Below are positions 36,455 to 48,585 of a stretch of DNA of 64,000 bases, in pieces. Made by a program: the position numbers and the translations under genes. The stretch's first letter is position 1; the number at the start of each line of letters is the position of its first letter. Under the pieces are notes generated by a model. The model did not search any database. It had not been told where the DNA came from and worked only from the letters and a program-made list of their open reading frames with translations. Where the stretch lies: positions 62,001-126,000 of the forward strand of contig JBOGVZ010000049.1 in NCBI GenBank assembly GCA_050692985.1, in the 5' to 3' direction. Source of the DNA: JBOGVZ01 sp050692985 (lineage in GTDB: Bacteria; Actinomycetota; UBA4738; CALAEC01).

Positions 36455-37201
36455 CTAGGGGGCCGGCGTGAGGCCCTCGGCCACCCGGGTGAGCTCGTCC
36501 AGGCCGAGCCCGTACTCGTTCACCGAGTGGAAGGTGCAGTCCTTCGTCGGGTCGCTCGTGGCGCCCCTATTCGGGTGCCGGAACTGGACCATGAAGTCCT
36601 CGCCCGCCGGGCCTTCCTCGTAGTTCGGGACCACCGGGCCGAAGTCGGCCGTCTCCCGGCCGAGCACGGTGATCGTGGGGCCGCCCTCCTCCTGGACGAT
36701 CTCCACGAACAGCATCCCCGGGCGGCGGATCTCGAACGACCGCTCGCCGTCGGTCCAGTGCACCACGCCCTGGCCGTCCTCCGCAGGGTAGATCGACTGG
36801 GGGGCGGGCCCCGGCACCGGGTCCTCGGAGAACCCCTCAGGCAGGTGCGACGGCTCGAAACCCAGCGGGCCGGGGCAGGCCCCGGTCAGGACCACTGAGG
36901 ACCCCCCGACGGGGCTGGGGGTCAGTTCCGCAGTGGCCGTCTCCTCCGGGGTCGGCGAGGGGGCGCTGGGAGAGCCGAAGCCCACCGGTGGCCGCTCCCC
37001 TCGGACCGCCTCCAGGGCCCGGGGGACGCCCACCGCGGCGGCGGCGATCACCGCGGCCGCGGCCATCCCCGCACCGACCCGGTAGAGGGTGCGGCGGCGC
37101 CGTCCCCCCGACACGACCCGGCGCAGCGACGGATCCACCTCGGGATCCGCGTCGGCCGCCAGCCGGGGCAGCCCGTCGCGCAGCCGGTCATCCAGCGACA
37201 T
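36455..37201 (-). CDS. Membrane protein partner of the ECF sigma factor (putative anti-sigma)
   Basis: The 248-residue protein has a short cytoplasmic N terminus (MSLDDRLRDGLPRLAADADPE onward), one membrane segment (VGAGMAAAAVIAAAAVGV) and a secreted domain of about 170 residues with Cys in CPGPLGF and KDCTFHS. No zinc-binding ASD motif (HxxxCxxC) is present. Its gene overlaps the sigma-factor gene by 14 bases and has GGAGG upstream, the arrangement expected of an anti-sigma factor. That role is inferred from position. Confidence 0.7.
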   Translation of the reverse strand: MSLDDRLRDGLPRLAADADPEVDPSLRRVVSGGRRRRTLYRVGAGMAAAAVIAAAAVGVPRALEAVRGERPPVGFGSPSAPSPTPEETATAELTPSPVGGSSVVLTGACPGPLGFEPSHLPEGFSEDPVPGPAPQSIYPAEDGQGVVHWTDGERSFEIRRPGMLFVEIVQEEGGPTITVLGRETADFGPVVPNYEEGPAGEDFMVQFRHPNRGATSDPTKDCTFHSVNEYGLGLDELTRVAEGLTPAP

Positions 37202-37712
37202 CAGAGACCTCCTCCTCTCCCAGCACCTCGGCCAGGCGCTTCCGCGCCCGGTGGAGGTGCACCTTGGCGGTCGAGGTGGCGCATCCCATGATCTCGGCCA
37301 CCTCGGCCACCGGTCGATCCTCGAAGTAGTGCAGGACCACCGCGGCCCGCTGCGAGGACGGCAGTCCCAGCAGCGCCCGGCGGAGGTCCGGGTCGGACAC
37401 TGGCTCGGTCCGTCCCGGGTCCTCGACCTCCGCCTGGAGCACGGTCCGCCGGCCGGCCCGCAGCGACCGCGACGCCAGCCTGATGGCCACCCGGCGGACC
37501 CAGGCACCCGGACGTTCGTACCGGGAGATGCGCCGCCACCGCGCGTACAGTCGGATGAAGGCCTCCTGGGCGACGTCTTCCGCCGCCGCCCGGTCGCCCA
37601 GCATCAGGTACGCCGTGCGCACGATCGCGGGGTACTCGTCACGGAACAGCCAACCGAACGCGGTGTCCGTGTCCGTCTCCCGTGCCACTCGCAGCTCCGT
37701 GGTCAGTGCCAT
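37188..37712 (-). CDS. ECF sigma factor (SigE-like group)
   Basis: The 174-residue protein has sigma region 2 (FRDEYPAIVRTAYLMLGDRAAAEDVAQEAFIRLY, with -10 recognition WRRISRYERPGAWVRRVA) and region 4 (LLGLPSSQRAAVVLHYFEDRPVAEVAEIMGC, STAKVHLHRARKRLAEVL). ATG 37712 follows GGAGG closely; a longer frame upstream lacks protein-like sequence. It is transcribed with a membrane protein gene, so envelope or extracellular stress is a likely trigger. Targets cannot be read without a promoter consensus. Confidence 0.92.
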   Translation of the reverse strand: MALTTELRVARETDTDTAFGWLFRDEYPAIVRTAYLMLGDRAAAEDVAQEAFIRLYARWRRISRYERPGAWVRRVAIRLASRSLRAGRRTVLQAEVEDPGRTEPVSDPDLRRALLGLPSSQRAAVVLHYFEDRPVAEVAEIMGCATSTAKVHLHRARKRLAEVLGEEEVSDVAG

Positions 37713-37773
37713 ACCCTCCCACAGCCCCGGGCGTCGGGGAAGGTTTACCGACGACGGGGCCCTTCCCGGAGGC

Positions 37774-38439
37774 CTACCGGCGGTCGAGCTCCTCTCGAAG
37801 GGCTCCCAGGGCATCGGCTTCCTCGGGGGTGCGGGCCAGCCGGATCAGGTCGTCGACCGAGGCCACGCGGACCGTGAAGTCGCCCATCGGGACAGCCTCC
37901 GCGGCGCGGTCGAGGAGCTCGTAGGAGCCCACGCGGCGGAGCGCCCACCGCGGCGTCACGGTCCCGTACCGGATCCGGCCCGCTCCCAGCCGCTGGACGG
38001 CCAGCCGCAGGCGGCGACGGTTCATGGCGTCCGGCCGGGGAGCAACCTCAACCGTGCTCGGCCAGGCGGGCGCCCCGCGCAGCAACGCGGCCACGCCCCC
38101 GATCGCCACACATCGGACGCGGCGGCCCCTGACGAGGATCCGGAGCACCTGGGCCGGCCGGAAGCCTGGGGCGCTCGCATGTGCCAGGCGCTCGGACGGG
38201 GTCAGCCGCAGGAGGTCCCGGATTTCCTTCCGGTCCACGTCCATCCCGAGTCGGGGCTCGACCGCCAGCGAGGCCCCGCACGCTCGCAGGAGCCGCTCGA
38301 GCGTGTCGACCCGGGGGATGCCCCCGCCACGCTCGATGCGCGCCACGGCGGGCTGAGGCAGCCCGGCCCGCCGGGCCACCTCGGCCTGGGTCAGCCCCGC
38401 ACGAGCCCGTGCCTCCCGGAGGACCCTCGCAGCGTTCAC
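37774..38439 (-). CDS. XRE-family regulator fused to a nucleotidyltransferase-like domain
   Basis: The 221-residue protein has an N-terminal helix-turn-helix (REARARAGLTQAEVARRAGL ... PQPAVARIERGGGIPRVDTLERLLRACG). The C-terminal part (VRCVAIGGVAALLRGAP) resembles the start of an AbiEii/MNT nucleotidyltransferase, but the acidic motif that follows the GGxAA segment is weak here (STVEVAPRP), so catalysis is doubtful. Two AT-rich palindromes lie before the gene. Infer a self-regulating repressor, perhaps the antitoxin half of a lost system. A GTG start is assumed at 38439. Confidence 0.75.
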   Translation of the reverse strand: MNAARVLREARARAGLTQAEVARRAGLPQPAVARIERGGGIPRVDTLERLLRACGASLAVEPRLGMDVDRKEIRDLLRLTPSERLAHASAPGFRPAQVLRILVRGRRVRCVAIGGVAALLRGAPAWPSTVEVAPRPDAMNRRRLRLAVQRLGAGRIRYGTVTPRWALRRVGSYELLDRAAEAVPMGDFTVRVASVDDLIRLARTPEEADALGALREELDRR

Positions 38440-38484
38440 CCCGAGCCCCGATCCCGGAAGGGGATCTGCACGGCTCGAGAATTT

Positions 38485-38561
38485 ATAACGTTTTCGTTAT
38501 GGGCGTGGGGGCGCCCCAAGGAAGGAGGGCGGGACAAAAGGCCCTATAACACATTCGTTAT
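38485..38561. promoter_or_regulatory. Twin palindromic operator boxes before the XRE gene
   Basis: ATAACGTTTTCGTTAT at 38485-38500 is a perfect 6-bp inverted repeat with a TTTT gap. ATAACACATTCGTTAT at 38546-38561 repeats it with one change per arm. The 61-base spacing and the AT content stand out against 70% G+C surroundings. They lie between the XRE gene and the end of the atp operon, where the XRE promoter must be. Confidence 0.65.
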
Positions 38562-38614
38562 AATTTCACGAGGGTGTCCGGAAGGCTCTCGCGATCCTCT
38601 CGTCCGCGGAGGCG

Positions 38615-39013
38615 CTAGCGGGTGCCGTGCTCGGCGCGCATCAGGGCCTTGGACAGCTCCGCCGCGGCGTCGACCTCTCCCTCGTCCGCACGGCGCTTGA
38701 GCTCCTCGGCCCGGGCCCGGGCGTCCGCGGCGTCGACCTCCTCGGGGAGCTGCGCGTGCTCGGCCAGGACGTCGATCCGGGTGCCCTCCTCGCGGGGCGT
38801 GACGTGCAGGTAGCCACCGTCCACCAGGACCACCTGCTTGTCGCGCTCGTCCTCGCGGATCCGCAGCGGCGCGATGCCCAGCTCGATCAGCATGGGGGCA
38901 TGGCCGGGGAGGATGCCCACGTCCCCCTCCACCCCGCGGGCCACGACCATGTCTGCCTCGTCCGAGTACAGCTCCCGTTCCGGGGAGACCACGAAGACCT
39001 GGAGCTTCGCCAC
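38615..39013 (-). CDS. atpC: ATP synthase epsilon subunit
   Basis: Central-stalk subunit that couples rotation and inhibits ATP hydrolysis. The 132-residue protein has the N-terminal beta sandwich (LQVFVVSPERELYSDEADMVVARG, GDVGILPGHAPM) and the C-terminal helical pair (EVDAADARARAEELKRRA). It is the last gene of the atp operon, 7 bases after atpD. Confidence 0.95.
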   Translation of the reverse strand: MAKLQVFVVSPERELYSDEADMVVARGVEGDVGILPGHAPMLIELGIAPLRIREDERDKQVVLVDGGYLHVTPREEGTRIDVLAEHAQLPEEVDAADARARAEELKRRADEGEVDAAAELSKALMRAEHGTR

Positions 39014-39020
39014 GTTCCTC

Positions 39021-41347
<2,327 letters not shown>

Positions 41348-41349
41348 GG

Positions 41350-43068
<1,719 letters not shown>

Positions 43069-43072
43069 GTCC

Positions 43073-43612
43073 TCACACCTCGCTCAGCCGTTCCCGGGCC
43101 AGCTCCAACCGGCGCCGGACCGACCCGTCGATGACCTGATCGCCGATCCTGGCGAACACCCCGCCGATCACGGAGGGATCCACCAGGGCCTTCAGCTCGA
43201 CCTTCTTCCCGGTGGCCCGGCCCAGGGCCTGGGCCAGGCGGTTGCGCGTCTCCTCGTCGAGGGGGATGGCGGTGCGGACCTCGGCCACCACTCGCTGCCG
43301 GCGCTCGGCGGCCAGCTCGACCAGCCCCTCCACGATCGCGGACAGCTCCCGGGCCCGCCCCTGCTCCACCACGAACGCCAGCAGGTTGACCGTGTGCAGG
43401 TTGGCCCGCTCCCCCAGCAGGTCCTCCAGGATGGCCCGCTTCCGCTCGGTGGGGAGGGCCAGGTCCGTCAGGGCCTCCCGGAGCGGGGGCTGCTGCTCGA
43501 CCGTGTGGGCGAACCCGTACAGCTCGTCCTCGACCACATCGAGGACGCCCTCGGCCTCCGCCACGGCGAACAGCGCCCGGGCGTAGCCGCGGATGGCCTC
43601 GTCACGCGCCAC
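43073..43612 (-). CDS. atpH: ATP synthase delta subunit
   Basis: Peripheral-stalk subunit linking F1 to the b dimer. The 179-residue protein starts [16 protein letters not shown] and ends [16 protein letters not shown] ([20 protein letters not shown]), as expected of OSCP/delta. GTG 43612 overlaps the atpF stop by 11 bases and has GAGGG before it. It is separate from b, unlike the fused b-delta of mycobacteria. Confidence 0.93.
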   Translation of the reverse strand: MARDEAIRGYARALFAVAEAEGVLDVVEDELYGFAHTVEQQPPLREALTDLALPTERKRAILEDLLGERANLHTVNLLAFVVEQGRARELSAIVEGLVELAAERRQRVVAEVRTAIPLDEETRNRLAQALGRATGKKVELKALVDPSVIGGVFARIGDQVIDGSVRRRLELARERLSEV

Positions 43613-44231
43613 CGGGGCCCTCTCCCTCCTCCGAAGACGACGGCTGGCCGTGGCCGTTGCCGCCTCCCATGCGGGCCACATCCTCGATGTAGCCCTCCAC
43701 CAGGCGGAGCTGCCGCTCCCGGTCGAGGCTTTCCCCCACCACCCGGGCGGCCAGCTCGACGGAGAGTTCCCCGACCTGTCGGCGGAGGCCCTCGAAGGCC
43801 CGGTCCCGCTCGGCGCGGATCTCCTCCTGGGCCCGCTCCACCACCTGCCGGGATTCGTCCTCGGCCCTGGCCAGCAGGTCCCTCCGCATGGACTCGGCCG
43901 TCTTGCGGGCCTCGTCGATGATGCGTCCCGCCTCGGCGCGGGCATCCCGCAGCTGCTCTTCGTACCGGCCCAACTGCGTCTCCGCCTCCGTCCGGGCCTT
44001 CTCGGCCTTCTCCAGGTCGCCCTGGATCTTGTCGCTCCGTTGCCTCAGCCCCTGGTTGATGCGGGGGAACGCGTACTTGGCCAGGACCAGGAAGACGATC
44101 AGGAAGGCGATCGCCCCCGGGATCAGCTCATCGATCTCCGGGATGAGCGGGTTGTGCTCCTCGGCGGCCTCGGTCTCGGTGCCGTTCTCCTGGGCCAGGG
44201 GGAAGGGGGTCCCCGCGATGTGCAGCTCCAT
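43602..44231 (-). CDS. atpF: ATP synthase b subunit
   Basis: Peripheral-stalk subunit with a single membrane helix (LIPGAIAFLIVFLVLAKYAF) followed by a long charged coiled coil (INQGLRQRSDKIQGDLEKAE onward). It has 209 residues with a leader of about 35 residues before the membrane helix and a Gly/Ser tail. ATG 44231 follows GGAGG by 5 bases. Confidence 0.93.
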   Translation of the reverse strand: MELHIAGTPFPLAQENGTETEAAEEHNPLIPEIDELIPGAIAFLIVFLVLAKYAFPRINQGLRQRSDKIQGDLEKAEKARTEAETQLGRYEEQLRDARAEAGRIIDEARKTAESMRRDLLARAEDESRQVVERAQEEIRAERDRAFEGLRRQVGELSVELAARVVGESLDRERQLRLVEGYIEDVARMGGGNGHGQPSSSEEGEGPGGA

Positions 44232-44242
44232 GGTCGCCTCCG

Positions 44243-44512
<270 letters not shown>

Positions 44513-45313
44513 TCAGTGCTCGGGGTGGATGGCTCCGCCGATGTACACGGCGGTCAGGATCGTGAAGATGTAGGCCTGGAGGACCGACACCAGGAGCTCG
44601 AACGCCACCAGGGCCACCGACAGGCCGAAGGCCGCCCCTCCGGCGATCGGGCCGAACGGCGGGCTCAGGATCAGGTACACGCTTCCCAGGAAGAAGATCG
44701 AGAGGATCAGGTGGCCGGCGATCATGTTGGCCAGGAGACGGACGGACAGCGTGAACGGCCGGACCACGAAGGTCGAGATGAACTCGATGGGGGTCAGCAG
44801 GATGTACATGGCCTTGGGGACCCCCGGCGGGAACAGGGCGTTCCTCAGGTAGCCGAGGCCCTGGGCCTTGAACCCCACCGCGTTGAAGATGACGTACGCC
44901 ATGCCGGCCAGGAGCGCGGGGAGGGCCATCCGGGAGTTGATGGGGAACTGGATGCCCGGGATCACCTCGAAGACGTTGCCCACCAGGATGAAGCAGAACA
45001 TCGCGGTCAGGAACGGCACCCACGGGAGGCCCTCCCGCCCGATCACCGGGAGCACGATCTGCTCCCTGATGAAGTCCACGATCACCTCCACGAAGTTGCG
45101 GACCCCGCGGGGCACCAGCCCGGACTTCCTGGCGGCCAGCACGAACAGCACGCTGACCACGGCGGCCGCCAGGAACATGTACAGGACGACGCGGTCGAGC
45201 TCGAAGTGCACGCCGAACAGGGTGAACTCCAACAGCGACGGGGGCTCGAAGATCTCCAGGCCGGGCGGCTCGAACGGCTCGGGGGGGCGGCTGACGGCCA
45301 GGAGGGATGCCAC
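44513..45313 (-). CDS. atpB: ATP synthase a subunit
   Basis: Proton-channel subunit. The 266-residue protein has five to six membrane helices; the essential Arg is in PFTLSVRLLANMIAGH and the closing FELLVSVLQAYIFTILTAVYI is characteristic. The GTG start at 45313 directly follows the stop of the AtpI-like gene (TAG then GTG), so the two are translationally coupled. Confidence 0.95.
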   Translation of the reverse strand: MASLLAVSRPPEPFEPPGLEIFEPPSLLEFTLFGVHFELDRVVLYMFLAAAVVSVLFVLAARKSGLVPRGVRNFVEVIVDFIREQIVLPVIGREGLPWVPFLTAMFCFILVGNVFEVIPGIQFPINSRMALPALLAGMAYVIFNAVGFKAQGLGYLRNALFPPGVPKAMYILLTPIEFISTFVVRPFTLSVRLLANMIAGHLILSIFFLGSVYLILSPPFGPIAGGAAFGLSVALVAFELLVSVLQAYIFTILTAVYIGGAIHPEH

Positions 45314-45781
45314 CTAGGGCCTCCCCTCGCGCGTCCGCAGGCGTTCGGCCGCGACCACCGCGGCCCGGTCGGGTGGGATGTCCAGCCGGCCGCCCAGGCC
45401 GGCCAGGGCCAGCCGGGCCTCATAGGTGAGCAGCGCCAGGGTCGAGGCCACGGCGGTGACGCCGAAGATCAGGGGGGAGAAGAGCGCCACGCGGTCGAGG
45501 GCGAACAGCAGTCCCACGATGACCCCCATCCGGAGGACGAAGCCGCCCAGGGCCACGACCTGCACGGCGGTGATCGACACGCCCGCCGCCCACGCCAGCG
45601 ACAGTCCGTTCGCGGCGAAGTTCAGCCCGACCACGGCGACCGCCAGTCCCGCCGAGAACGCGCCCTGGGCGCCGGCGGCGACCGCACCGAGGCCCACCGC
45701 CGCCGGCAACGCCACCGCGCCGGCCGCCAGCGCCCGGCGGACCATCACGTGCTCCGGCCTGGTGACCTCAGGTCCCTTCAT
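45314..45781 (-). CDS. AtpI-like membrane protein of the atp operon
   Basis: A 155-residue protein with four membrane segments (AAGAVALPAAVGLGAVAAGA, FSAGLAVAVVGLNFAANGL, VVALGGFVLRMGVIVGLLF, IFGVTAVASTLALLTYEARL). The layout is that of AtpI, a helper of c-ring assembly and Mg2+ supply, though sequence similarity across this family is low. ATG 45781 follows GGGAGCG; the ORF could begin at 45790. Confidence 0.75.
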   Translation of the reverse strand: MKGPEVTRPEHVMVRRALAAGAVALPAAVGLGAVAAGAQGAFSAGLAVAVVGLNFAANGLSLAWAAGVSITAVQVVALGGFVLRMGVIVGLLFALDRVALFSPLIFGVTAVASTLALLTYEARLALAGLGGRLDIPPDRAAVVAAERLRTREGRP

Positions 45782-45998
45782 CGCTCCCATACCGCTTCAT
45801 GACCAGATAGATGCTGCCGCCGGCCCCCAGCACCATGCCGATCGGCAGGAACAGCCACCGGAAGCCCAGGAGCCAGTCCACGAGGAGGCCGATCCCGCCC
45901 CAGGTGACGATCCCCGCGAGCAGGGTCCCGGTCACCGCCCACGCCGTCCCCATCGCGTGCCACCCGCTGTCGCGCTCGGGCCGAGGTGGGCCACCCAT
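45768..45998 (-). CDS. AtpZ/AtpI-family small membrane protein
   Basis: A 76-residue protein with two membrane helices (WAVTGTLLAGIVTWGGIGLLVDWLL and WLFLPIGMVLGAGGSIYLVMKRY), the pattern of AtpZ (putative F0F1-ATPase subunit). It is the first gene of the operon. TATACT at 46014-46009 stands 10 bases ahead of ATG 45998 and is probably the operon's -10 box. A Rex-type site lies about 60 bases further up. Confidence 0.8.
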   Translation of the reverse strand: MGGPPRPERDSGWHAMGTAWAVTGTLLAGIVTWGGIGLLVDWLLGFRWLFLPIGMVLGAGGSIYLVMKRYGSDEGT

Positions 45999-46059
45999 GG
46001 GCCGGGCAAGTATATCGGCGTCGCGGTCGCCCCCGCGAACCAGCCTCGGCCGCCCGGGC

Positions 46060-46085
46060 GAGCTTGTGAAAGTTTTCACAAGCTC
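46060..46085. promoter_or_regulatory. Rex-type operator upstream of the atp operon
   Basis: A perfect 12-bp inverted repeat with a 2-base centre. Its core, TTGTGAAAGTTTTCACAA at 46064-46081, matches the Rex consensus TTGTGAA-N4-TTCACAA exactly. Rex is the NADH/NAD+-sensing repressor of respiratory genes in actinobacteria. The site is 46-71 bases upstream of the atp -10 box (46009-46014) and 122 bases or more from the divergent transporter promoter, so atp is the likelier target. Confidence 0.75.
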
Positions 46086-46218
46086 ATCGTACGCCCCGAG
46101 CGGCCCGGCCGCCACCCTCGGAAGCGGCCCGCCCCGGGCCGCCCGACTGTACAAAGGGCACCCCCCTTTTCGGCCGGGCGGCTCGGCGCTTCCCACGGTC
46201 GCCCGCTACGCTTGCGCC

Positions 46219-47379
46219 ATGGTGGGGGCCGCGTCGGACGAGGGGTCGGTAGAGGCCGCGTCGGGCCGGGCCGACGTCCGACTGGTGGGGGTCACCAAGA
46301 GGTTCGGCGATGTCGTGGCGGTGGACGGCATCTCCGTCGACATCGCCAGGGGTGAGTTCTTCAGCCTGCTGGGACCCTCCGGCTGCGGCAAGACCACCAC
46401 GCTGCGGATGATCGGCGGGTTCGAACTGCCCGACACCGGCCGCATCGAGCTGGACGGCGCCGACGTGGCCGGGCTGCCCCCCCACCGCCGAGACGTCAAC
46501 ACGGTGTTCCAGTCCTACGCCCTGTTCCCCCACCTCGACGTGTTCGGCAACGTGGCGTACGGGCTGCGGCGGCGAGGGATGCCCAAGCGCACGATCGCCG
46601 GGCGGGTGGCCCGCATCCTGGAGCTCGTGGACCTCCCGGGGTTCGAGCGCCGCCGGGTGACGCAGCTCTCGGGCGGCCAGCAGCAGCGGGTGGCGCTGGC
46701 CCGGGCCCTGGTGAACGAGCCGAAGGTGCTCCTGCTCGACGAGCCCCTGGGCGCCCTCGACCTCAAGCTGCGCAAGCAGATGCAGCTCGAGCTCAAGGCC
46801 ATCCAGCACGAGGTCGGGGTCACGTTCATCTACGTGACCCACGACCAGGACGAGGCCATGACGATGTCCGACCGCATCGCGGTGATGCGAGAGGGGCGCA
46901 TCGAACAGGTCGGACGGCCGCAGGAGGTGTACGAGCGCCCCGCCACCGAGTTCGTGGCCGGGTTCCTGGGAGCCTCGAACCTGCTGGAGGGGACGGTGGG
47001 GCCCTCGGAGGAGGGGTTCCGGGTGGTGGTGCTGGCGTCCGGAGAGAAGGTCCGGGTCCCGCGGGGCTCGCTGAACGGGTCGGAGGGGACGATCAAGCTC
47101 GGGGTGCGACCGGAGAAGATCCGCATCCACGCCCGGGCGCCCGGCGGGGGCGACAACGCGATCGAGGGCCGGGTGATGATGGCCACGTTCGTCGGGGTCA
47201 GCAACGTCTACACCGTGGAGACCCGGACCGGCCAGACCGTCACGGTGTACGCCCAGAACCTCGGCGACCCGGCGGAGCGGGCCCCGGGGCCCGGAGAGCG
47301 GGTGGCCCTGGCGTGGCAGCCCGAGCACACGTTCGTCGTTCGATCACAAGGAGGTGCGGAAGGTGCGAACGGTGGATGA
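46219..47379 (+). CDS. potA: Polyamine-type ABC transporter ATPase
   Basis: The 386-residue ATPase has Walker A GPSGCGKTTTLRM, Q-loop VFQSYALFPHLDV, signature LSGGQQQRVALARAL, Walker B VLLLDEPLGALD and switch His in YVTHDQDEAM, then a TOBE domain (GVRPEKIRIH). It groups with spermidine/putrescine or thiamine/iron importers. ATG 46219 has TACGCT exactly 6 bases upstream. The next gene overlaps its end by 17 bases. The substrate is assumed from the operon. Confidence 0.9.
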   Translation: MVGAASDEGSVEAASGRADVRLVGVTKRFGDVVAVDGISVDIARGEFFSLLGPSGCGKTTTLRMIGGFELPDTGRIELDGADVAGLPPHRRDVNTVFQSYALFPHLDVFGNVAYGLRRRGMPKRTIAGRVARILELVDLPGFERRRVTQLSGGQQQRVALARALVNEPKVLLLDEPLGALDLKLRKQMQLELKAIQHEVGVTFIYVTHDQDEAMTMSDRIAVMREGRIEQVGRPQEVYERPATEFVAGFLGASNLLEGTVGPSEEGFRVVVLASGEKVRVPRGSLNGSEGTIKLGVRPEKIRIHARAPGGGDNAIEGRVMMATFVGVSNVYTVETRTGQTVTVYAQNLGDPAERAPGPGERVALAWQPEHTFVVRSQGGAEGANGG

Positions 47380-48583
47380 AGCGGACCGGTTCCTCGACAC
47401 GCTGAAGCGACCGATCACCCGCCGCGAGCTGCTGCGGCGGGCCGGCCACGGGTCCATGTACCTGGGGGCCATGGCGTTCCTGGCGGCGTGCGGTGTCCAG
47501 GGCCAGCGCCGGCAAGGCGGCGACCGCCTGGAGCCCCTCCCGCCGAGGGCCGGCGAGGTGGTCATGGCCAACTGGCCCCTGTACATCGACAAGGAGGGGG
47601 GCCGCAGCCCCACGCTCATCGGCTTCCGCGAGGAAACGGGCGTCCACATCCGGTACCAGGTGGCCATCAACGACAACGAGGAGTTCTTCGCCACCATCCG
47701 CGAGCCCCTGTCCCGGGGGGAGCCCACCGGATGGGACATCATCGTGGTCACCGACTGGATGGTGGCCAAGATGATCCAGCTCGGCTACCTGGAGCGGCTC
47801 CACCACGACCGGCTCCCGAACTTCGAGGCGGAGGCCGCCGACAAGTTCAAGGACCCCTGGTACGACCCCGACAACGCCCACAGCATCCCGTGGGCGGCAG
47901 GCATCACCGGGATCGGCTACGACGTGTCGCTCACCGGGCGGGACCTGACGAGCGTCCACGACCTGTTCGACCCCGCCTTCGCCGGCCGGGTGGGGATGTT
48001 CTTGGAGATGCGCGACACCTTCGGGCTGGCCCTGGCTGCGCTGGGGATCCGCTCCGCCGACGCCACGGTGGAGGACGTGGAGCGGGCCCAGCAGCTCCTG
48101 CTCGACAACCGTGACAGCTTCCGGGGCTTCTACGGGAACGACTACACCGAGCAGCTGGCCACCGGGAACCTGGTGGCCTCCATGGCCTGGTCCGGCGACA
48201 TCTTCGCCCTCCAGCTCGACAACCCGAACCTGCGATTCATCATCCCGGAGGAGGGGGGGATGCGGTGGGTGGACAACATGGTCATCCCCGCCGGGGCCGA
48301 GCACCCCACCGACGCCCACATGTTCATGGACTACGTGTACCAGCCCCGCATCGCCGCGAACATCACGGAGTGGGTGTGGTACGAGCCCCCGGTCGCCGAG
48401 GTCGAGCAGATCGTCCAGGAGGACGTGGCCGGCGGCGGGCCCGGCTACCTGAAGCAGCTGGCCGAGAGCGACCTGGTGTTCCCCGACGAGGGGACCCTGG
48501 CCCAGACGATCCCCTACAAGCGGCTCGACCTGGAGGAGGAGCAGATCTGGAACGACCTGTTCCAGCAGGTGGTGCAGGGGTAG
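47363..48583 (+). CDS. potD: Spermidine/putrescine-type substrate-binding lipoprotein
   Basis: The 406-residue protein has a twin-Arg-like segment (TRRELLRRAG) and lipobox FLAAC, so it is anchored outside the membrane. The rest follows the PotD pattern: VVMANWPLYIDKE, PTGWDIIVVTDWMVAKMIQLGYL, PWAAGITGIGYDVSL and AMAWSGDIFAL. GTG 47363 has GGAGG 8 bases ahead, so it is preferred over GTG 47354. Ligand may be a polyamine or a related cation. Confidence 0.88.
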   Translation: MRTVDEADRFLDTLKRPITRRELLRRAGHGSMYLGAMAFLAACGVQGQRRQGGDRLEPLPPRAGEVVMANWPLYIDKEGGRSPTLIGFREETGVHIRYQVAINDNEEFFATIREPLSRGEPTGWDIIVVTDWMVAKMIQLGYLERLHHDRLPNFEAEAADKFKDPWYDPDNAHSIPWAAGITGIGYDVSLTGRDLTSVHDLFDPAFAGRVGMFLEMRDTFGLALAALGIRSADATVEDVERAQQLLLDNRDSFRGFYGNDYTEQLATGNLVASMAWSGDIFALQLDNPNLRFIIPEEGGMRWVDNMVIPAGAEHPTDAHMFMDYVYQPRIAANITEWVWYEPPVAEVEQIVQEDVAGGGPGYLKQLAESDLVFPDEGTLAQTIPYKRLDLEEEQIWNDLFQQVVQG

Positions 48584-48585
48584 CC

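Noticed and set aside
38501..38549. A short plus-strand ORF between the two palindromes
   Set aside because: It has no ribosome-binding site and overlaps both palindromes.
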